Below are positions 1-7,165 of a stretch of DNA of 13,404 bases, piece by piece. The DNA lies in the NCBI GenBank assembly GCA_046484625.1, contig JAWOIO010000245.1, forward strand, positions 1-13,404, read 5' to 3'. Below the pieces are notes generated by a model. The model searched no databases. It was given only the letters and a program-made list of their open reading frames with translations, and was not told the origin of the DNA. The position numbers and the translations under genes are program-made. The number at the start of each line of letters is the position of its first letter. The first letter of the stretch is position 1. The DNA is from DASUAO01 sp046484625 (GTDB lineage: Bacteria; Actinomycetota; Acidimicrobiia; IMCC26256; PALSA-555).

Positions 1-1
1 G

Positions 2-211
2 GTCCTGGCCCGGAAGGTCCGCTCCTGGGCGCCGGGACCGTCGCGGACGATCCTGTTCCTCGAGGGCGGCTACGACCTCGACGCGCTCGAGTCGTCGACG
101 CATGCGGTGCTCGGGGCGCTGACGGGTGCGGGCTCGCCCGAACCCGCCGTCACCACCGGAGGAAGGGGTGGCCTCCGGGTGCACGAGCTCATCCGTCGCT
201 GGAGCGGGTGA
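2..211 (+). CDS. Histone deacetylase-family (AcuC/HDAC-like) protein, C-terminal end, 5' partial
   Basis: This is the last 69 codons of a gene that begins upstream of the window and ends at TGA 209-211. The segment LFLEGGYDLDAL is the hallmark of the C-terminal active-site region of the HDAC/acetoin-utilisation AcuC fold, where the tyrosine of the GGY motif takes part in catalysis. Family members are zinc-dependent deacetylases acting on acetyl-lysine or acetylpolyamines. The zinc ligands lie upstream and cannot be seen here, so activity cannot be judged. The tail after the motif is short and ends RVHELIRRWSG. The gene points towards, and converges on, the minus-strand block. The family call is secure from the motif; the substrate is unknown. 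Confidence 0.8.
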   Translation, partial: VLARKVRSWAPGPSRTILFLEGGYDLDALESSTHAVLGALTGAGSPEPAVTTGGRGGLRVHELIRRWSG

Positions 212-259
212 GCACCGCGGGCGGCGCGTCTGCGTGGCCGACCGATCATGTTCTGACGA

Positions 260-436
260 TCACGGCTTCGTGCATCGGGGCGAAGGCGGTCCTAGGAACA
301 AGGCCGTCCGTTCCAGGGCGAGCTCTGCGGCATCAGGCTTGTAGTTGGCCTCGGTCGACTCCGCGAACCAGTGCCCGGTCTCCGGGTAGTCGTGGGCCGT
401 GTAGCGCAACCCGCGCTTGTCGATCGCTCGTTCCAT
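260..436 (-). pseudogene. Relic of dienelactone hydrolase C-terminus
   Basis: An open stretch of 58 codons from ATG at 436 to TGA at 260-262 reads RYTAHDYPETGHWFAES, followed by DAAELALERTALFLG. This is the C-terminal signature of dienelactone hydrolase-family proteins, including the GHWF segment that carries the catalytic histidine. Complete members are about 230 residues with a nucleophile and an acid residue upstream. Those parts are absent: the sequence upstream in another frame belongs to a different hydrolase type. There is no convincing ribosome-binding site. It is read as a deletion scar rather than a working gene; a translated micro-ORF is possible but unlikely. Confidence 0.6.
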
Positions 437-677
437 AGTTCGACGAAGGCCTGGGTGATGAGCGAACCCATCGAGTGGACGAACCGGACGATCGGTCGAT
501 CACCCACCGCGTCGGCGGCCCGACGGACCACGACGGCGGCGTCGTCGAGGACACCGTTCATCCCCCGAGGGCCGACGCGGCCCGGACCGGTCGACACCGC
601 GGTACGGCCGTGACCGCGCAGGTCGAGCGCGAGCCGACTCGCCACCAACCTTGGACTGCGAGCTCGTCCTCACGCGG
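437..677 (-). pseudogene. Relic of alpha/beta hydrolase (lysophospholipase-like), frameshifted and truncated
   Basis: On the minus strand, sequence resembling the N-terminal half of a serine alpha/beta hydrolase can be read. The frame continuing past the upstream gene's stop gives DELAVQGWWRV. After a frame change comes LALDLRGHGRT, and about 50 codons later VHSMGSLITQAFVE, which corresponds to the G-H-S-M-G-S nucleophile elbow with its first glycine replaced by valine. The part before the RGHG motif is nearly gone, and everything after the elbow is replaced by the dienelactone-hydrolase tail in another frame. It starts directly at the stop codon of the baeRF gene. This is most simply a decayed gene. 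The 466 bases between 212 and 677 hold nothing else recognisable. Confidence 0.55.
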
Positions 678-1835
678 TCAGTAGCGCAGGATCGCCGCAG
701 CCGGGGCTGCATCCCAGGGGTCGCCCGCTGGGAGCACCCGGACATCGCCGCCGTGACGCAGCGTCTGCACCGCCGCGGCTTCGAGCAGATCGTCGCCGGT
801 GGCGGCGAATGCGTCGCCCGTGGCGACCTCGCCGGTCGCCTCGTCGTAACGGCCCCACGCGGTCTCGTCTTCGACGAGCAGCAGTGTCTCCACGATGCCC
901 TGGTACGCCGCCCGGGTCAGTTCCTCGATGCCGGTCACCGCGCGCGCGTCGCGGCTGGCGACCAGCGCCGCGAGTCGCTCGACCGCCTCCCTGCGCCGCA
1001 GCTCGAGCCGCGGCTTGATGATGTCGTACGCAGCGCCGTGGAGCTGCGCGAGGTCCATGGCGGCGGGATTGGTCCTGATGAAACCGGCGAGGAGATGGCC
1101 GAGCTTGCTGTACTTCTGGAAGTGGCCGCCGATCTCGGCGTCGGCCACGAGCACGACGGGGACCGGATCGACCACGACGCGGTGGTCGACGGCTTGAGCG
1201 ACGCTGCGAGCGAGTTCGACCAGCTGGTCCTTGCGCCACTCTGTCGGGCTGTCTCCGTAGACCTGTGCGTTCGTGACGTTGATCGAGGCGGTGTGGGGTC
1301 GGGCGACCGGGCTGGCTTGCACGGGGTTCTCGTAGTCGGACTCTTGCGAGACGTCGCCGATCCCGCGGGGCAGGGCGGTCTGTGTGTCCGCGGCGAGTGC
1401 GAACCGTGAGGCATCGAAGAGCTGCACCCGGTTGGCGGTCAACGTCAGCACGAGGAACGCACCGTCTACCTCCAACATCGGGAGCAGCGGCTTCACGTGG
1501 AATCCCGGTCCGACGATGACTCGTTCGGGGAGCGGGAGTGGCACCTGGTACGAGCGTGCCTCACCGCCGTCGAGGAAGAGGGCGAGGCCTTCTTGCGAAT
1601 GCTGCCAGAAGGCGTGTTCGTCGATCAGCGTCGCAGCTGGTTGTACGAAGGCCTCGACGTCATCGCTCGTGAGGCCCGCCGCCGAGAGCTTGGTCCGTGC
1701 TTCGTTCGTGAGCTTCTTGAGCCGGATCGGATCCTGGCGGACCTCACGCCCGCGAACGTGCGTCGGGAGGAAGATCGAGACGCCGAGGGGCGGCGCCGCA
1801 GACATCAAGCTGGAGAGATCGGATCGCGTGAACAA
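678..1835 (-). CDS. baeRF-family (bacterial archaeo-eukaryotic release factor-like) protein
   Basis: A 385-residue protein of the bacterial class related to domains 2 and 3 of archaeal/eukaryotic release factor eRF1. The start MFTRSDLSSLM, then VSIFLPTH and REVRQDPIRLKKL, the central segment GFIRTNPAAMDLAQLHGAAY, and the C-terminal VQTLRHGGDVRVLP ending in AAILRY are the conserved blocks I recognise from baeRF families 3/7. The precise subfamily is not certain. No GGQ tripeptide is present, so peptide release like a classical release factor is not expected. The family is predicted to act on stalled or hibernating ribosomes. The TTG start at 1835 is chosen because GAAGGA lies five bases upstream and because family members begin with this M-x-x-x-x-L pattern. 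It lies 78 bp downstream of the ribosome-hibernation gene on the same strand and is probably co-transcribed with it. Confidence 0.82.
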   Translation of the reverse strand: MFTRSDLSSLMSAAPPLGVSIFLPTHVRGREVRQDPIRLKKLTNEARTKLSAAGLTSDDVEAFVQPAATLIDEHAFWQHSQEGLALFLDGGEARSYQVPLPLPERVIVGPGFHVKPLLPMLEVDGAFLVLTLTANRVQLFDASRFALAADTQTALPRGIGDVSQESDYENPVQASPVARPHTASINVTNAQVYGDSPTEWRKDQLVELARSVAQAVDHRVVVDPVPVVLVADAEIGGHFQKYSKLGHLLAGFIRTNPAAMDLAQLHGAAYDIIKPRLELRRREAVERLAALVASRDARAVTGIEELTRAAYQGIVETLLLVEDETAWGRYDEATGEVATGDAFAATGDDLLEAAAVQTLRHGGDVRVLPAGDPWDAAPAAAILRY

Positions 1836-1840
1836 GGGGA

Positions 1841-1846
1841 TCCTTC
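1841..1846 (-). promoter_or_regulatory. Ribosome-binding site of the baeRF gene (supports TTG start)
   Basis: The minus strand reads GAAGGA followed by five bases and then TTG at 1835. This spacing supports the TTG as the real start over the in-frame ATG ten codons further in, which would cut off the conserved N-terminal block. Confidence 0.6.
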
Positions 1847-1913
1847 AGAGACGGGAGCATGTGTTGGGAGAGCGAGAGCGGTGCTGGCGAGGCGGGCGCC
1901 GCGGTCAGCCGTG

Positions 1914-2264
1914 TCAGCTCTGTTCGCCGCGTCGAATGGTGTCGTCCCCCTTGCGGTCTTCAAGGCGATCGAACTTGCTGGCGAGGAGCTTCTGGAGCTT
2001 CTGCGCGGCGCCGCGGTACGCCTCATCCAGCGTGTCTGCATGATGTGTGACGGCGACCGGCTGTTGCCCAGCCGGCCTGGCCTCGATCGTGCAGCGCATG
2101 TCCGCACCGCTTGACCGGCCCGCGCTCTCGTCGCCGACGTGAACCTCGACGCGAGTGAGGCGGTCGTTGAATCGTGACAACGCAGCGTCGACGTCAGCCT
2201 CGACCTGACGTACCAGCTCCTCGCGAGCATCGACGTTCTTGTCGCTGTTCACCTGAATCTGCAT
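1914..2264 (-). CDS. HPF/RaiA-family ribosome-associated protein (short form)
   Basis: A 116-residue protein starting MQIQVNSDKNVDAREEL, followed by a long helix (VRQVEADVDAALSRF), strands with VEVHVGDES, a CTIEARPAG strand and a second helix (DTLDEAYRGAAQKLQKLL). This is the beta-alpha-beta-beta-beta-alpha arrangement of ribosome hibernation/stabilisation factors (HPF, RaiA/YfiA), which bind the 30S decoding region and silence idle ribosomes. It lacks the extra C-terminal domain of long HPF, so 100S dimer formation by itself is not expected. The ATG at 2264 is fixed by AAGGAG six bases upstream. The in-frame extension further upstream has no family similarity. The gene lies 200 bp downstream of the acetate kinase fusion, enough room for its own promoter, and is followed by the baeRF gene. 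Confidence 0.85.
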   Translation of the reverse strand: MQIQVNSDKNVDAREELVRQVEADVDAALSRFNDRLTRVEVHVGDESAGRSSGADMRCTIEARPAGQQPVAVTHHADTLDEAYRGAAQKLQKLLASKFDRLEDRKGDDTIRRGEQS

Positions 2265-2270
2265 GGAGCA

Positions 2271-2276
2271 CTCCTT
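2271..2276 (-). promoter_or_regulatory. Ribosome-binding site of the HPF/RaiA-family gene
   Basis: The minus strand reads AAGGAG, then the six-base spacer TGCTCC, then ATG at 2264. This is a near-perfect Shine-Dalgarno sequence and decides the start against the longer open frame. The same spacer plus start (TGCTCCATG) occurs in front of the phosphoketolase gene. Confidence 0.7.
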
Positions 2277-2464
2277 CGCGGATTGGGTCCGCTCACGCGA
2301 GCGTACCGGCCCAGTCTGATGCCCGAACTGAGTCGCTACCCAGGGGAGCGGCTGCGGATGTACTTGTAGACCCTGCAGCGCTACGCCCTCCAACGGCAGC
2401 CCTCTCGACGCGCTCAAGCGACCTCGATGGGCGGTGGTCGTCAACGCAGCGGGCGCGACGTGGT

Positions 2465-4459
2465 TCATCCACGGTCGACAGGTCCGGCGCCCGAATCGAC
2501 GAGGTTGATCTCGGAGAGGTCGGACACGACATGGTCCGCGCCGTGTTCGAGCAGCAGCGCGGCGTCACCGGAGCGATCGACTCCGACTACGAGGCCGAAC
2601 CCGCCCCGCCGTCCGGCCTCGACGCCGCTGATCGCATCCTCGAAGATCACGGCGCGCGCCGGAGCCACCCCGAGCTGCCGCACCGCTTCGAGGAACGAGG
2701 CGGGATCGGGCTTCCCGGCGAGGCCACGCTGCTCGAGATCGATTCCATCCACACGCACGTCGAACCGATCGGCGATCCCTCCCGCGGCAAGCACCTCGGC
2801 CGCATTCCGGCTCGCCGTTACCACGGCAATACGCAAGCCTCGAGCCCTGAGCTCGTCGATGAGCGCCGTCGTCGACTCGAACACCGTCACGCCGCTCTGC
2901 TCGATCGCCTGGTGGAACAGCGTGTTCTTGCGGTTCGCCAACCCCCACGCGGTCTCGCTGGTCTCCGAGTCTTGGAGGCTTCCGGTCGGCAGCTCGATCC
3001 CCCGGGAGGCGAGAAACCCGATGACGCCGTCCAGCCTGCGCCGACCGTCCACGTGATCGCGGTACTCGTCGGCGCTGAACGGCGTGACCCGCTCGACGGT
3101 CGGGGTGCGCCCGGCCAAGTACTGGTCAAAGAGCTGCTTCCAGGCACGCTGGTGCAGCGTCGCGGTATCGGTAACCACGCCGTCCATGTCGAACACGAAC
3201 GCTTCAAAGTCCTCCGTGTGGATCGTCACCCGTCCTGAAGCGGGGAGCGGGTCGTCGGCACCCATTCCTGCCCGGGCCAGGCACCGTACGGAGTCCCGAG
3301 CGATGACGACTGCCTCGTCGACCGCGATCACCCATGCCGACATCGCGCTGCGGTCGCTGGAGATGCGGCCGTCCTCGGCAACGGTGGCAGCGTTGCGTTG
3401 CTCGTCGAGCACGAGACCGCACCACTCCATCCCTTCGCAGACGAGGCGACGGATCTCAATGGCACTCTCGCCGATTCCACCACCGAACACGACGGCCTCG
3501 GCGCCTCCCAGGACCGCGAGGTAGGCGCCGATCTGCTTCCGGATGCGGTAGCAGTACACGTCGACGGCGAGTCGGGCCCGCGGGTCACCGCCGTCTCGCG
3601 CCTCGAGCAGCGCCTTCATGTCGCTGGTCGTCCCCGAGAGGCCGAGCAACCCGGAGCGCTGGTTGAGCAGCTCGCCGACACCGTCGAGGTCGAGACCCTC
3701 GCGTCGGGCGAGGAACCCCGGGATCGCGGGATCGATGTCACCGCAGCGCGTCCCCATCACGAGACCCTCCAGCGGCGTGAATCCCATGGTGGTGTCGAGG
3801 GATCGCCCGTTGCTCACTGCTGCCGCGGAGGCGCCGTTGCCGAGCTGCAGGGTGATGAGTCGAGCTTGGGGCACACCGGTGAGCGCAGCCCAACGTTCGC
3901 TCATGGAGCGGTGAGCGAGGCCGTGAAACCCGTAGCGACGTATGCCATGTTTGGCCGAGAGGTCACCGGGGAGCGCATAGGTTGACGCATGTTCGGGGAG
4001 GCCGGCGTGGAACGCGGTGTCGAACACCGCCACCATCGGCAACCCCCGACCGAGCTCATGCCGGACGGCATCGACCGCCGCGAATGCAGGGACGTTGTGC
4101 AGCGGCGCGAGGTCGCTGGTGCGCCCGAGCGCGGCGGCGACCGAGTCGGTGAGCACGACCGGTTCATGGTGTTCTCCCCCGTGCACGACGCGATGGCCGA
4201 CGGCATCGAGTCCGTCGGGCAACAGGCCGCGTTCCCGGAGATGACTGGCCAGCGCCCGCACCGCCGCCGCGTGATCCTCGACGCGGACGTCGCCGCCCAC
4301 GACCCGACCGTCCATGATGACGGTCTGCCCGGCGTGCTGACCGAGTCCTTCGACCTTGCCGGTTGCTACCCTCATCCCGTCGTCGTCGTGGGTCCCGTCG
4401 AGGTCGACCACGTCGAACCGGACCGAGGAGCTGCCGCAGTTGACGACGAGGACGCGCAC
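2465..4459 (-). CDS. ackA: Acetate kinase fused to a beta-phosphoglucomutase-type HAD domain
   Basis: One uninterrupted 664-codon frame encodes two enzymes. Residues 1 to about 390 are acetate kinase: NCGSSSVRF (N7; R14 where Lys is usual), GHRVVHGG (R90), FDTAFH (D147), YGFHG (H179), LGNGAS, TRCGDIDP (R238, D241), GGGIGES and E382. It would convert acetyl phosphate and ADP to acetate and ATP. After a linker of about 25 residues, 418-655 is a HAD phosphatase/mutase: DMDGVVTD (nucleophile D424, acid/base D426), a cap with DEYRDHVDGRRRLDGV, TAS (S550), GKPDP (K583) and FEDAISGVEAG (E607, D608). The cap resembles mycobacterial Rv3400 and the N-terminal half of Rv2006, and both active sites look intact. 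The GTG start directly abuts the TAG of the phosphoketolase gene, which makes acetyl phosphate, so translational coupling is likely. The HAD substrate, probably beta-glucose 1-phosphate, is inferred. Confidence 0.9.
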   Translation of the reverse strand: MRVLVVNCGSSSVRFDVVDLDGTHDDDGMRVATGKVEGLGQHAGQTVIMDGRVVGGDVRVEDHAAAVRALASHLRERGLLPDGLDAVGHRVVHGGEHHEPVVLTDSVAAALGRTSDLAPLHNVPAFAAVDAVRHELGRGLPMVAVFDTAFHAGLPEHASTYALPGDLSAKHGIRRYGFHGLAHRSMSERWAALTGVPQARLITLQLGNGASAAAVSNGRSLDTTMGFTPLEGLVMGTRCGDIDPAIPGFLARREGLDLDGVGELLNQRSGLLGLSGTTSDMKALLEARDGGDPRARLAVDVYCYRIRKQIGAYLAVLGGAEAVVFGGGIGESAIEIRRLVCEGMEWCGLVLDEQRNAATVAEDGRISSDRSAMSAWVIAVDEAVVIARDSVRCLARAGMGADDPLPASGRVTIHTEDFEAFVFDMDGVVTDTATLHQRAWKQLFDQYLAGRTPTVERVTPFSADEYRDHVDGRRRLDGVIGFLASRGIELPTGSLQDSETSETAWGLANRKNTLFHQAIEQSGVTVFESTTALIDELRARGLRIAVVTASRNAAEVLAAGGIADRFDVRVDGIDLEQRGLAGKPDPASFLEAVRQLGVAPARAVIFEDAISGVEAGRRGGFGLVVGVDRSGDAALLLEHGADHVVSDLSEINLVDSGAGPVDRG

Positions 4460-6937
4460 CTAGGTGTCGTCCCCGTCGGCGGGCGGGTCGACGATTACGC
4501 CTTCCGGTGATCGTCGACCATCCAGTGCTTCCAGCTCGGCCGGATCGAGGAGCTTGGTCGGGGACTGATCGAGCAGACGCGTTGCGGCGGCGACGATGTG
4601 GGCCCAGCTCGACCGGTTGACGTAGAGCAGCCCTTCGACGGTCAGGGTGCCGCCCTGGTTCGTGTAGCCGAGCCCGACGCTCGATCCGCCGGTGTTGAGG
4701 GGCTGCACCGTCCCGAGCAGCGGCTCGGGACGCGTGTGGGTGACGAAGATCCGAGAGGTGATCTCTGGAGGGTAGAGGTCGTCGCGCCGAGGTTCCGGCG
4801 CGTTGTGAGCGTCTTCCCCGGCGTTCCGGGCGGCCCGGTAGCGCCCCGGCTCAAGGAGATAGACGACTGAGTGCGCGACGTCGCGCGCCGCGAGGCGCCG
4901 TGACGCGCGCAGGACCTGTTCGAGCTGATACGCGCCGACCGCGGTCAGGATCAGCTGCTGGCGAGCGATGTCGTGTCCCGCCCAATCGATCCGCATCGCC
5001 CCGTTGGACAAGAGCTGCTCCGCTTCGACGCCCGTGAAGAGGTCGGGGACAGGACTCTTGGGCACCACCAGGGTCCAGAGCTCGCCGCGCGTCCGGAATA
5101 CGTTGCGCAGCGCGCCTGCGGCGGAGTTCGCGTCCGGTACGAACAGCACGCGTGACACGTCAGAGGACTCTCCGAGCATCGACTCGGCCATGGCCGGGTC
5201 CTGATGGGACTGTTCGTTCTTCGCGTTCTCCCACGTGTGCGAAGCGAGCACGAGCGGAATCGACAGCCATCCCGGTGGGCGGCCCGCGTCGGCGCACTGC
5301 TTCGCGAAGATGATCTCTTGCCTGAGCGCGCCGTGCATCTTGGCGCCGAACGCCTCATAGGTGACCGTGATGTTGATCCCACCCTTGTTGGCGAGGGCAG
5401 CCGAGATCACGGCCTCTTCGTTCAACGCAGTGATGACCCCGCCGAGCACCGACTCGGGGATCCCGGGTTCCGGATCGGTCACCCGGAACTTCAGCAGGTC
5501 CAGAGTGCGGTTCATGCGGTTCGATCGCATCTCGTCGGGATTCCCGACCCTCGCCCGCAACTGGGGATTCGCCGCGACAATGGCCGCGAACGTCTCGTCG
5601 AGGGCAGCCATCGGCGACGAACGCGACCAGGTCGCGGGATCCGGCCGCCCGTCGGGGACGGCACGGAGCTCCGGCTCGGGAACCGTCGGTAGCGCGACGT
5701 CACGGTGAGCGAGCGGATGGTCCCGCTCCCTCGCTCGATGCGTGGCGTCGTGCTGGGCCAGCGTGTCCGCCGCGACGGAGAGCTCGTCGCGCGGCACGAA
5801 CAGGTCCCTCGCACTTTCGTTGAACAGCCGCGCCGATTCCGGGTCGGCACTCGGGTTCCCGGGGAGGGGGAGGTTGTGAGCGAGATTGGTTCCCTCGCCG
5901 TAGAAGCCCGCACCCTTCGGCGCCACCGCAACGCCGTAGGGGAGCGCGACCGGGTAAGCATCGCCTGATCGCGCGGCGGCGCCGGCGACCTCCAGCCTCT
6001 GCTCGATCTCGAGGATCGCCCACGCAAACGCAGCCGGATCACGCCCGTCGAACACGATTGGATCGAACCCGTTGAGCTCCAGGTGGCGGGTGAACCAGTC
6101 GGTGCCCCCGCTCTGGGCCATGGTCGTGCGCTGGTCGATGCGCCGACCGTTCTTGATCATCATGGGGGCCACCAGCCCGCAGTCCTCCGCCCGCCACCAG
6201 CGAGGCGCCCAGTCGCTTCCACGCTGCTCCTCGAACGCGCCGTCCGAGAGGAACGCCACCAGCCGTTCGCCGGGCAGCGGCATGTGGACGTACTGCAACT
6301 CCGCGAAACCCAGATACCCGCCTTCGGCGAGCCCTCCGGCAGTGTGCGCGTTGACATGGCTCCCGAGCGGCGAGTCCTGGTTCCCCGCATCGTCGAGCCG
6401 GTAGGAATAGAAGTCCCGCACGTAGCGAGTCAGGCCCTCGTCGGTCACCGAGTACCGCTCGGCGTGAGCTGGAGTCAGGTTGTCGACCAGCAAGTTCACC
6501 GAATCGATCGCCGCGACGCAGTGTCCCTGGCCCATGAGCCACGATCGGGTGAAGCCGGTGATGGCGTTGGCCGCGAGGTAGCCGACGTACGCCGGCACCA
6601 TGTTCAGCGCGCCGCCGGTGTGGCCCTCTGGACGGGGCTTGAAGTCTTGGGGTCCGAGCGGACGCCCGTCGAGGTACACCTGACGCGCGTAGGTCTCGTG
6701 CACGACGAGCCACATGGACGCACTCGCCACCCGGTCGGCTGCGTGCAGGATCTCGAACAGCGGAGCATCACCCGTCTCGTCACGCTCGCGGAGCGCCTCG
6801 GCCATCGCGAAGATCCGGGCCTGCGTCTCCACGTCATGTCTGATATGACCCCATCCCTGAGCCCACCGAGCGGCCGCAGGGTGGTTCATGGAGTATCTGT
6901 CGACGGATTCGCGAACATCGTCGGCTGCGCTGCTCAT
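4460..6937 (-). CDS. xfp: Phosphoketolase (XFP family), divergent subgroup
   Basis: An 825-residue thiamine-diphosphate enzyme expected to split xylulose 5-phosphate and/or fructose 6-phosphate with phosphate, giving acetyl phosphate. The family pattern runs throughout: GHTGG (H106), GQGH (H139), AEGGYLGF (205-207), a cofactor region SDGAFEEQ (D232) with IKNGRRID (N263), then VTYEAFG (527-530) carrying the catalytic Glu, SHTW (566), SHQDP (577) and FVPDANS. The length fits the family (about 790-830). The cofactor motif begins SDG instead of the usual GDG, and the surroundings (RGSDWAPRWW) differ strongly from bifidobacterial enzymes. It therefore belongs to a divergent clade whose substrate choice is unproven. 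The ATG at 6937 has CGAGGA six bases upstream. It is followed without a gap by acetate kinase, its natural partner. About 228 bp separate it from the P-type ATPase gene upstream. Confidence 0.85.
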   Translation of the reverse strand: MSSAADDVRESVDRYSMNHPAAARWAQGWGHIRHDVETQARIFAMAEALRERDETGDAPLFEILHAADRVASASMWLVVHETYARQVYLDGRPLGPQDFKPRPEGHTGGALNMVPAYVGYLAANAITGFTRSWLMGQGHCVAAIDSVNLLVDNLTPAHAERYSVTDEGLTRYVRDFYSYRLDDAGNQDSPLGSHVNAHTAGGLAEGGYLGFAELQYVHMPLPGERLVAFLSDGAFEEQRGSDWAPRWWRAEDCGLVAPMMIKNGRRIDQRTTMAQSGGTDWFTRHLELNGFDPIVFDGRDPAAFAWAILEIEQRLEVAGAAARSGDAYPVALPYGVAVAPKGAGFYGEGTNLAHNLPLPGNPSADPESARLFNESARDLFVPRDELSVAADTLAQHDATHRARERDHPLAHRDVALPTVPEPELRAVPDGRPDPATWSRSSPMAALDETFAAIVAANPQLRARVGNPDEMRSNRMNRTLDLLKFRVTDPEPGIPESVLGGVITALNEEAVISAALANKGGINITVTYEAFGAKMHGALRQEIIFAKQCADAGRPPGWLSIPLVLASHTWENAKNEQSHQDPAMAESMLGESSDVSRVLFVPDANSAAGALRNVFRTRGELWTLVVPKSPVPDLFTGVEAEQLLSNGAMRIDWAGHDIARQQLILTAVGAYQLEQVLRASRRLAARDVAHSVVYLLEPGRYRAARNAGEDAHNAPEPRRDDLYPPEITSRIFVTHTRPEPLLGTVQPLNTGGSSVGLGYTNQGGTLTVEGLLYVNRSSWAHIVAAATRLLDQSPTKLLDPAELEALDGRRSPEGVIVDPPADGDDT

Positions 6938-6943
6938 GGAGCA

Positions 6944-6949
6944 TCCTCG
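6944..6949 (-). promoter_or_regulatory. Ribosome-binding site of the phosphoketolase gene
   Basis: The minus strand reads CGAGGA, a six-base spacer TGCTCC, then ATG at 6937. It supports the chosen start. A second, weaker GAGGA-like stretch lies a few bases further upstream. Confidence 0.5.
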
Positions 6950-7009
6950 TTCCTCGTGTCAGGGGCGAGCCGTGCGTGCGTTCGTGCACGACGCTGCCCG
7001 GCGGATTCC

Positions 7010-7165
7010 TCGATGCTCGCCTCTCCGCCGCGGCGCGGCTGACGTCGATCTCGTCGAAACCGCCGGGTACGTCTTGCAGCACCGCAGGCAACGGTATCGG
7101 CCGTGGTCCAGTACCGCTCCGCCCACTCCAGTGCCGAGGGTGAGGAGCACCGATCGCGACGGGGT
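7010..7165 (-). pseudogene. Possible relic of a ROK-family (polyphosphate) glucokinase
   Basis: Reading on in frame past the TGA of the P-type ATPase gene gives SVLLTLGTGVGGAVLDHGR (7153-7097). This closely matches the ROK-family segment VLTLGTGIGxAxxxDGR found in polyphosphate glucokinases and related sugar kinases. In a different frame about 50 bases further on, AAAERRAS could correspond to the following acidic/AERRA block of the same family, but this part is weak. The remaining roughly 200 residues of such a kinase are missing and the frame is broken, so it is not functional. The match is short, hence moderate confidence. Nothing else is recognisable in the gap 6950-7165. Confidence 0.4.

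Noticed and set aside
651..1409. Long plus-strand open frame opposite the baeRF gene
   Set aside because: It has no family resemblance and no ribosome-binding site, and it lies wholly antisense to a well-supported gene. Long antisense frames are expected in G+C-rich DNA.
2290..2303. Small hairpin CGCTCACGCGAGCG between the fusion gene and the HPF gene, considered as a terminator or attenuator
   Set aside because: The stem is only five base pairs and there is no T-tract on either strand.
2174..3238. Plus-strand open frame of about 350 codons opposite the HAD domain and HPF leader
   Set aside because: It is rich in Arg/Pro/Ser, shows no motif and is antisense to the fusion gene.
6982..6991. 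Ten-base palindrome TCGTGCACGA upstream of the phosphoketolase gene, considered as an operator
   Set aside because: It is short and uninterrupted, no second copy was seen near the other genes, and it matches no operator I can name.
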